Shown: positions 51,807 to 57,150 of the stretch, piece by piece
Position numbering within the stretch: the stretch's first letter is position 1
How the letters are laid out: each line of letters starts with the position of its first letter
Assembly (NCBI GenBank): GCA_937880175.1
Contig: CALFLO010000099.1
Coordinates: forward strand, 1-57,150
From: an uncultured Gluconobacter sp.
GTDB taxonomy: Bacteria > Pseudomonadota > Alphaproteobacteria > Acetobacterales > Acetobacteraceae
Length of the DNA stretch: 57,150 nt
Reading direction: 5' to 3'
The notes under the pieces: generated by a model
Seen by the model: only the letters and a program-made list of their open reading frames with translations
Told to the model about the DNA's origin: nothing
Databases searched by the model: none
Made by a program: the position numbers and the translations under genes

Positions 51807-53225
51807 TCATTCCGGCGGGTTTTTGCGATCTTCCGTTTCGGTAAAAAGACCCACCAGATCCGTAAGATGCCCGATTTCACGCAGTTTCAGTCCTGCGGGC
51901 GGTTTGACGCGGGCCGAGGCCGCCGAGACGCGCCGGGGCAGGATCGCTTCGCCAAAACCCAGTTTGGCCACTTCTTTCAGGCGCAGATCGGCCTGACTGA
52001 CCTGCCGGATCTCGCCCGACAGGCCCACCTCGCCGAAATAGGCGGCATTGGGCGATGTCGGGGTGCCCGTCGCAGCGGAGACGAGCGCCGCCGCCACAGC
52101 CATGTCGGCCGCGGGTTCATTCACGCGCAGGCCTCCGGCGATGTTCAGATAAACGTCCATGTTGGCGAGCTTGAGACCGCAGCGGGAGTCCAGCACGGCC
52201 AGCAGCATGTTCAGGCGTGACGTGTCCCACCCCACGACAGCGCGGCGCGGCGCACCATCGCCAGCTTTGGGTGACAGCAGGGCCTGGATTTCAAGCAGAA
52301 CGGGGCGCGTGCCTTCCAGCCCGGCAAAGACGGCAGAGCCTGCAATGTTTCCCCGGCGCTCTGCAAGGAACAGCGCGGACGGGTTGGGCACTTCGGTCAG
52401 ACCGATATCGGTCATGGCGAAAACGCCTATCTCGTCCGTTGCCCCAAAGCGGTTCTTCGCCGCGCGCAGGATGCGGAACTGGTGCCCGCGGTCGCCCTCG
52501 AAATACATGACGGCATCGACCATGTGTTCCAGAACGCGCGGCCCGGCGAGGGCGCCTTCCTTCGTGACATGCCCAATCAGGATCAACGCAAAACCGAGCG
52601 TCTTGGCCAGTCGGATCAACTCGAACGCACTGGCCCGAACCTGAGAGACCGATCCCGGCGAGCTTTCCACGCTTTCCAGCCACATCGTCTGGATGGAATC
52701 GATGACCACGACCGTATGCGTCCGGTCCTGCTCAAGCGAGCCTACGATTTCGCCAACATTGATCGAAGCCGCGAGGTCCAGCGAGTCCAGCATCTTGCTG
52801 TCACGGTCCAGACCCAGCCGCTGGGCGCGGATGCGGATCTGGTCCACCGACTCTTCGCCCGAGACATACAGGACGCGATGTCCCGACCGCGCCAGCGCGC
52901 AGGTGGTCTGGAGCATGAGCGTGGATTTTCCGATACCGGGATCACCGCCGACCAGCACGACGGAAGCTGGGACAAGCCCACCACCCAGAACACGGTCCAG
53001 TTCGGCAATGCTTGTCGTAATGCGCGGGGGCGGCCGCGTTTCGCCGTCCAGCCGGACGGTCTGAAGGCGGCCGGAACTCAGCTTGCCCGTTTTGCGGGCT
53101 GTCGGCTCGGCCGTTTCCTCAACCAGCGTGTTCCATTCGCCGCAGGCTTCGCACTTGCCGTTCCATTTCGGATAGGTGGCGCCGCAGTTCTGGCAGACGT
53201 AACGGGTGGTCGGCTTTTTGGCCAA
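51807..53225 (-). CDS. radA: DNA repair and recombination ATPase RadA
   Basis: This 472-residue cytosolic protein processes recombination intermediates by driving branch migration. The N-terminal four-cysteine zinc finger is complete (C11, C14, C25, C28). The RecA-like domain has Walker A GGDPGIGKST near 93-102, the Walker B strand TVVVIDSI and the RadA-specific KNRFG motif. The C-terminal Lon-protease-like domain (about 290-460) completes the standard architecture. The first codon is TTG at 53225. It places Met-Ala-Lys-Lys exactly where the family normally starts, so it is accepted despite the rare codon. The gene lies downstream of an intergenic palindromic repeat and appears monocistronic. 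Confidence 0.95.
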   Translation of the reverse strand: MAKKPTTRYVCQNCGATYPKWNGKCEACGEWNTLVEETAEPTARKTGKLSSGRLQTVRLDGETRPPPRITTSIAELDRVLGGGLVPASVVLVGGDPGIGKSTLMLQTTCALARSGHRVLYVSGEESVDQIRIRAQRLGLDRDSKMLDSLDLAASINVGEIVGSLEQDRTHTVVVIDSIQTMWLESVESSPGSVSQVRASAFELIRLAKTLGFALILIGHVTKEGALAGPRVLEHMVDAVMYFEGDRGHQFRILRAAKNRFGATDEIGVFAMTDIGLTEVPNPSALFLAERRGNIAGSAVFAGLEGTRPVLLEIQALLSPKAGDGAPRRAVVGWDTSRLNMLLAVLDSRCGLKLANMDVYLNIAGGLRVNEPAADMAVAAALVSAATGTPTSPNAAYFGEVGLSGEIRQVSQADLRLKEVAKLGFGEAILPRRVSAASARVKPPAGLKLREIGHLTDLVGLFTETEDRKNPPE

Positions 53226-53291
53226 GGCTGGGTCTCACTGGTTTGAAGGGATCTGGGCCAATATATAGGGAGTGCCTTGGCACTGATCCAG

Positions 53292-53387
53292 CCGGGGCTT
53301 TGCCCCGGACCCCACCAAAGGTCTCGACCTTTGGAAACCATATCTAGGGTGCAGGGATCACGGTCCCTGCCGGCCCTGGGCAGAGCC
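53292..53387. repeat. Intergenic palindromic repeat element, copy B
   Basis: Hairpins in the same order as copy A at 7551-7661: CCGGGGC-ttt-GCCCCGG (53292-53308), CCAAAGG-6-CCTTTGG (53315-53334), GCAGGG-8-CCCTGC (53351-53370) and GGGC-aga-GCCC (53378-53387). The end arms also pair with each other. It lies between radA and the small membrane protein gene. Confidence 0.8.
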
Positions 53388-53394
53388 CGGACAC

Positions 53395-53601
53395 TTACTT
53401 GTCAGTTCGCAGGATCAGCCGTGCCAGAAGGCGCGACACCATGACGATCAGCAGAAAACCCAGAAGCTGGATCAGCATGTTCGGATGCGCCGGCGGGTAG
53501 CGGAACATGAGGAACAGCAGCGGCAGCGCGATCAGGTAGCTCAGCGCGATCCGCTTCCAGATGATGGGATCGGTTTTGGGAAAGCGGGGAAGAAAGCTCA
53601 C
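53395..53601 (-). CDS. Small two-helix membrane protein coupled to MlaF
   Basis: This 68-residue protein has two predicted transmembrane helices (about 18-35 and 42-60) joined by a short PPAHPN turn, with basic ends (FPRF near the start, RLILRTDK at the end). I recognise no family. Its ATG overlaps the stop of the MlaF-like ATPase gene (ATGA), so it is translated from the same message as the lipid transporter. This suggests an accessory subunit, which is inference from position only. It ends next to an intergenic palindromic repeat that probably marks the end of the operon. Confidence 0.7.
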   Translation of the reverse strand: MSFLPRFPKTDPIIWKRIALSYLIALPLLFLMFRYPPAHPNMLIQLLGFLLIVMVSRLLARLILRTDK

Positions 53602-54398
53602 TTGCGCAGCTCCATGGTGATGGGGCCTTCACGCCGGCCATGGGTGAACTGATCGACCATGGCATTGCCGGAGTTCATGAGTTCGGAGGCCTCGCCCTGC
53701 CAGATCAGCTGCCCCCGATAGAGCATGGCCGCGCGGTTTCCGATCCGCTGGGCCGAAGCCATGTCATGGGTGATGGCAATGGCGGTGGAGCCCAGCTTCT
53801 GCACGCAGTCCACGATCAGCCCGTCGATCACGGCACCCATGATCGGGTCCAGCCCGGTCGTGGGTTCGTCGAAGAACATGATGTTGGGATTGCCCGCAAT
53901 CGCACGCGCCAGACCAACGCGCTTCTGCATGCCGCCCGAAAGTTCGGACGGGCTGAGATCGCCGACGGATGGATCCAGCCCGACCTGTTTGAGCAGGTCC
54001 CCGGCCATCTGAAGGGCCTGCGCGCGGGACGGGGTGGCGCCGTTGCGGTCGGAATGTTTGGCGCGGATGCCGAAAGCGACGTTCTCGCCGACGCTCATGC
54101 TGTCGAACAGGGCGGCGTTCTGGAACAGCATGCCGATCTGACGGCGCAGGGCGTCCTGCCGGGAGCGCGGGGCCGCCAGAAGGTTTTCGCCATCGATTTC
54201 GATGGTGCCGGCGTCAGGTTCGATCAGGCCGAGGATGCAGCGCAGCAGGACGGACTTGCCGGAGCCGGAACCGCCGATGATGACCATGGACGTGCCGGCC
54301 TCGACATCAAGGTCCACGCCATCGAGCACGATCTTGGAGCCGAAAGCCTTGTGCAGGCCGCGGATGCGGATCTTCGGGGTGCTTTGGGGAGTGCTCAT
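53598..54398 (-). CDS. mlaF: ABC transporter ATPase MlaF-like (phospholipid/organic solvent transport)
   Basis: This 266-residue ABC ATPase matches MlaF/Ttg2A. It has Walker A GGSGSGKS near 37-44, Q-loop FQNAALFDSMSVGENVAF (typical of Mla ATPases), the signature ELSGGMQKRVGLARA near 158-172, Walker B IMFFDEPTTGLDP and the H-loop THDMAS. The LSGGMQKR form of the signature is the one used by MlaF. It powers transport of phospholipids between inner and outer membrane to keep outer membrane asymmetry. The ATG overlaps the MlaE stop and its own stop overlaps the next small gene, so three genes are coupled. Confidence 0.92.
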   Translation of the reverse strand: MSTPQSTPKIRIRGLHKAFGSKIVLDGVDLDVEAGTSMVIIGGSGSGKSVLLRCILGLIEPDAGTIEIDGENLLAAPRSRQDALRRQIGMLFQNAALFDSMSVGENVAFGIRAKHSDRNGATPSRAQALQMAGDLLKQVGLDPSVGDLSPSELSGGMQKRVGLARAIAGNPNIMFFDEPTTGLDPIMGAVIDGLIVDCVQKLGSTAIAITHDMASAQRIGNRAAMLYRGQLIWQGEASELMNSGNAMVDQFTHGRREGPITMELRK

Positions 54399-55180
54399 TG
54401 TGAGAAGAACAGATCCGTCAGGAGGTAATCGAACAGCAGCAGCAGGATGGACGCGCCGACCACGGCGGCCGTTGTGGCAGAGCCTACGCCTTCCGCGCCG
54501 CCCCGGCTGTTATAGCCGTTGTAGCAGCCCAGAAGCGCGATCAGGAATCCGAACACCGCCGCTTTCACGAGGCCTACGACGACATCCATCGTCTTGAGCG
54601 AGTCCAGCGTGGCTGTGATGTAGGTCGAGGGCGAGAAGCCGAGCTTGGCGACCGAAACCGTGAAACCGCCCATCACACCCAGAATGTCCGCAACCACAAC
54701 GAGGCAGGGTAGCGCGAGCGTCCCGGCCAGAAGGCGCGGCGTCACGAGGTATTTCATCGGATCGGTGGACAGCGTGGAGAGCGCGTCGATCTGGTCGGTC
54801 ACGCGCATGGTGCCGATCTGCGCCGACATGGCCGCGCCTACACGTCCGGCGACCATCAGCCCGGCCAGAACCGGGCCAAGCTCGCGGGTCACGGCCAGGA
54901 CGACGATCCCGGCAATGGCGCTCTGAACATGGTACTGCCCGAAGCCCACATAGGACTGAAGCGCGATCACGGCACCCGAGAACAGGGCGGTCAGCGCTAC
55001 GACGGGCAGGGAAAAGAACCCCGTCTCGATCAGACTGGAAAAGAAAATCCGCCAGTAAAAGGGCGGTCGCACAAGATGCGACAGGGCCTCCAGCGCGAAC
55101 AGGGCCAGAGCACCTGCCTGCTTGATAAGGCCGAGGGCGGCACGGCCAAGGGCCGCTATGGGGTCAAGAACGGCATTCAC
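54395..55180 (-). CDS. mlaE: ABC transporter permease MlaE-like
   Basis: This 261-residue inner membrane permease of the MlaE/Ttg2B family has about five helices. The family signature is seen in ALFSGAVIALQSYVGFGQY near 63-81 and TRELGPVLAGLMVAGRVGAAMSAQIGTMRVT (core LGPVLAGLMVAGRVGAA) near 97-115, followed by EQIDAL-like TDQIDALS. The start is GTG at 55180, with GGGG seven bases upstream and no better ATG. It forms the transporter core with MlaF. The MCE-domain subunit MlaD, which threads lipids across the periplasm, is not encoded next to it, nor are MlaB or MlaC, so those must be elsewhere if the system is complete. Confidence 0.92.
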   Translation of the reverse strand: MNAVLDPIAALGRAALGLIKQAGALALFALEALSHLVRPPFYWRIFFSSLIETGFFSLPVVALTALFSGAVIALQSYVGFGQYHVQSAIAGIVVLAVTRELGPVLAGLMVAGRVGAAMSAQIGTMRVTDQIDALSTLSTDPMKYLVTPRLLAGTLALPCLVVVADILGVMGGFTVSVAKLGFSPSTYITATLDSLKTMDVVVGLVKAAVFGFLIALLGCYNGYNSRGGAEGVGSATTAAVVGASILLLLFDYLLTDLFFSQ

Positions 55181-55251
55181 CCTTCAGCCCCTACCCTGCC
55201 CGCATCCCGACGTCAAAGTTTCCGTCGTTCCGACCACGGGGCCAACAGGGC

Positions 55252-56640
55252 TCAGGCGCGCCGTCCGTCAGTCCGTTCAAGGTCCCGGAACTGCCGCTCC
55301 AGACTGAAATCGGGGGATGTGACGAACTGCTCCATCAGGCCGAGCCTGCGTTCCATCCTGCCCAGCCGGTCCTGAAGCCGCGCCAGCGGATGGCCCGGGG
55401 GCACGGAGCAGGACAGATCCTCCGCAGGCTCGGGTTGCGGCCTCCGGAAACCGAGGACGGTATCCTTCATGACAGCCGTGGCGCTCGCGGCCGGCGTGTC
55501 CCGCCATGCGGCCCGGTGCCGGGACCAGCTGCGTACGCCCTCGGCATATCCCGCCGCGGCCTTGTCGAGTATCCCACGGAACGGCATCACCCCTGTCCGG
55601 CGATAGCGCCGGAAAAGACGCACTGCCCAGATGATCAGGAAGATCTTCAGCAGAAGACTGATGACCCGATGGCCTCCGGAATGATGGTGGCTGGCAGGGG
55701 CAGCTGTTTCTGAATCGTCGTCCGAATTGCCCAGCTGGATATGGAAACGGTCAAGAATTTTTTTGGTCGTATCGGACAGGATGGCGGAACTGTCGGGTGT
55801 GGTGGTCGTCGTAATCCGTGCGCCGGAAGTCTGGGCAACGGAGATCGTGCCGGAGCCGAGCGGGCGCTTCTTGAGCGTTTCGCTGACCTTCTGAAGCGTG
55901 ATGTCACCGCTGCCCAGCAGCGTCACATCCGCATCCCGTGCGTTCGCGTTCAGCACGATGTCGGCCGAACCATAATCCCGGACCGTCAGGACGTCCGTGT
56001 CACCCTGGACGATACGGATATCGCCTGAAGACATGGCTGTGAAGCTTGCAGTGGAGCTCGCGAGGCTGTCGATAGTCAGGTCGCCGCTGCCAAAGTTCTG
56101 CACGGTCAACCGGCCTGTGGCATGCCCGATGGAGACGTTGCCGGTGCCTTCCATGTTCAGCGCCAAGCCAGTCGTCTGATCGATTTCCAGATCGCCTTGG
56201 CCGCTGGTCGCTGTTATTTCGCCGTTGATGCCGCTGACACGATACGACGTCGTGCGGTTATGCGGGGACTGGATTTCGATGCTGGTCTGCGCCGGAACCG
56301 TGACGATCGCATTGTCCTGCGCTGCGCAGTCCTGTGCGGATGTCGTGAATATCACCCGCTCCCCGTGTTTTTTCAGGCTGCCACTGCTCGAGACGATATG
56401 GGGGTCTGCCCCCCCGACTATGGAGAGGCTGTCCAGACATGTCGCCGGGATCACAAGTGTTCCGGCAACGGACGCAGTGGTGCCTGCCACTGGAGGCATG
56501 GCTGGCATGGCAGGCATCGGAGGCATTGGCGGCGCAGGAGGTATGACGGTTGGGTCTGCGCTGGCCGTGCCAGCAAAGTTCGCAAGGCCGCATCCCAGAA
56601 GCGCAATCAGGGCGAGACGCGCATGCAGAGGATGACGCAT
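55252..56640 (-). CDS. GIN-domain (DUF2807) membrane protein with phage-shock-like C-terminal tail
   Basis: This 462-residue protein has a signal peptide (to about ASA-D, residue 29), a Pro/Met repeat (PPMPPMPAMPAMPP) and a beta-helical GIN domain (DUF2807, about 60-285) with repeated turns such as GQGDLEID, GTGNVSIG, GSGDLTID, SSGDIRIV, GSADIVLN and GSGDITLQ. A transmembrane helix follows (about 328-345, LLKIFLIIWAVRLF). After it come a basic cytosolic linker and a C-terminal helix LQDRLGRMERRLGLMEQFV followed by the SLERQFRDLE segment, which recalls the C-terminus of PspB/PspC-type envelope-stress proteins. The gene is on the same strand as the Mla genes. A role in sensing envelope damage is a guess. 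Confidence 0.78.
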   Translation of the reverse strand: MRHPLHARLALIALLGCGLANFAGTASADPTVIPPAPPMPPMPAMPAMPPVAGTTASVAGTLVIPATCLDSLSIVGGADPHIVSSSGSLKKHGERVIFTTSAQDCAAQDNAIVTVPAQTSIEIQSPHNRTTSYRVSGINGEITATSGQGDLEIDQTTGLALNMEGTGNVSIGHATGRLTVQNFGSGDLTIDSLASSTASFTAMSSGDIRIVQGDTDVLTVRDYGSADIVLNANARDADVTLLGSGDITLQKVSETLKKRPLGSGTISVAQTSGARITTTTTPDSSAILSDTTKKILDRFHIQLGNSDDDSETAAPASHHHSGGHRVISLLLKIFLIIWAVRLFRRYRRTGVMPFRGILDKAAAGYAEGVRSWSRHRAAWRDTPAASATAVMKDTVLGFRRPQPEPAEDLSCSVPPGHPLARLQDRLGRMERRLGLMEQFVTSPDFSLERQFRDLERTDGRRA

Positions 56641-56643
56641 GGC

Positions 56644-57150
56644 TTATTCTCCCTGTGAACCGTTTCCGGCAGCCGGTGGGACGGCTGGTGCCGGAGTTGC
56701 CGGGGCTGGATTGGAAGGTGCCGGACTGACGGGTGTGGCCGGGGCTGGTGTGGCCGTCGGGTTCGCGGCCGCAGTGCTTCCCTGAGACGTGGGAGGAGTG
56801 GGCACAGTCTGGGGAACGCTCTGCGGTGCCATAGCCGGTGCGGTATCGGATGTCATGGGAGAAGCCGGGGTTGCCGGGGAAACTGTCTGTGGAATTGAGG
56901 GGGAGGTTTCCGGTGCGGGCGCACTCGCGGCCGGGGGGCGTGCTGTCTGCGGGCTGTCCGGCCGCGCGGTTTTCGCCGGGGCGGTTACGGCGGGAGCCTG
57001 CGAAGCGGACGGGCTTTCAGAAACGGACGGAGTCGCCGGTGCGGGCATGGGTGCAGGCGTCGGGATGACCGGTGCCGGTGTGGCGGCCTGTTCCGGTGCG
57101 GTCGCGGTTGTTCCGGGTGTCGGTGCCTGAACCGGGACGGACGGCAGGGG
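56644..57150 (-). CDS. Pro/Ala/Thr-rich C-terminal part of a protein cut by the window edge
   Basis: The frame is open from 57150 to the stop at 56644, giving 168 codons, and continues beyond the window. The visible part is low-complexity sequence made mainly of Pro, Ala, Thr, Ser, Val and Gln, with repeats of the type PATPA, PQTVP and APATP, ending in GNGSQGE. It has no hydrophobic helix or recognisable domain. Such stretches are usual for extended spacers or tails in periplasmic or surface proteins. A Met codon at 57048 could be a start, but the same composition continues upstream of it, so I read this as the end of a longer protein. It lies four bases before the GIN-domain gene and is likely cotranscribed with it. 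Confidence 0.6.
   Translation of the reverse strand, partial: PLPSVPVQAPTPGTTATAPEQAATPAPVIPTPAPMPAPATPSVSESPSASQAPAVTAPAKTARPDSPQTARPPAASAPAPETSPSIPQTVSPATPASPMTSDTAPAMAPQSVPQTVPTPPTSQGSTAAANPTATPAPATPVSPAPSNPAPATPAPAVPPAAGNGSQGE

Noticed and set aside
1..57150. tRNA, rRNA, CRISPR arrays, insertion sequences or prophage genes
   Set aside because: No cloverleaf, ribosomal, spacer-repeat, transposase or phage structural signature was seen on reading both strands. A dedicated tRNA or covariance-model search was not possible.

Overview
The window looks like chromosomal DNA of an acetic acid bacterium, most likely Gluconobacter (G. oxydans or a close relative). The evidence is a G+C-rich background, an FNR-type regulator resembling Gluconobacter GoxR, a hopanoid transporter HpnN, many envelope proteins typical of the Acetobacteraceae, and short palindromic intergenic repeats of a type I associate with this family. 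This is recognition of families from memory; no database was searched. There are about 43 protein genes, no RNA gene that I could recognise, no insertion sequence and no CRISPR array.

Layout. 1-7.6 kb: an FNR-type regulator (cut by the edge), divergent from an OmpW-like porin with an FNR-like box between them, then a complete adaptor-pump-outer membrane factor RND efflux operon. 7.7-9.7 kb: M61 peptidase. 9.8-13.1 kb: an AT-rich island with two GT92-like glycosyltransferases, one carrying a discoidin-like domain and one a fascin-like beta-trefoil. 13.1-18.0 kb: histidine phosphatase, PRPP synthetase, an outer membrane barrel whose ribosome binding site lies inside a perfect hairpin, a lipoprotein and a TonB. 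18.3-26.9 kb: AlkA-like glycosylase, GGDEF-EAL protein, a putative heme-oxygenase-like protein, alpha/beta hydrolase, ClC channel, RidA-like and DUF482 proteins. 27.0-29.6 kb: flgF-flgG-flgA. 29.6-37.7 kb: MdtB/AcrB-like pump, SDR, a lipase-like lipoprotein lacking the usual serine nucleophile, DUF3297, nucleoside hydrolase, sulfide:quinone oxidoreductase-like protein. 37.8-41.8 kb: large TonB-dependent receptor and its AT-rich upstream region. 41.8-48.0 kb: cupin, VOC protein, HpnN, IMPACT protein, AlgE-like porin. 48.0-51.6 kb: a two-gene module of a Hint/AIDA-repeat protein and a glycosyltransferase with two tandem N-terminal domains. 51.8-57.2 kb: RadA, MlaE/MlaF with a small membrane protein, a GIN-domain membrane protein and the Pro/Ala/Thr-rich end of a protein that runs off the window.

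The common theme is the cell envelope: efflux and lipid transport (three RND-superfamily pumps, Mla), TonB-dependent uptake, outer membrane barrels, surface glycosylation and flagella. The least conventional items are the Hint-adhesin/glycosyltransferase pair, the AT-rich glycosyltransferase island, the Shine-Dalgarno-sequestering hairpin before the 14.9-15.8 kb barrel gene, and the serine-less lipase homologue.
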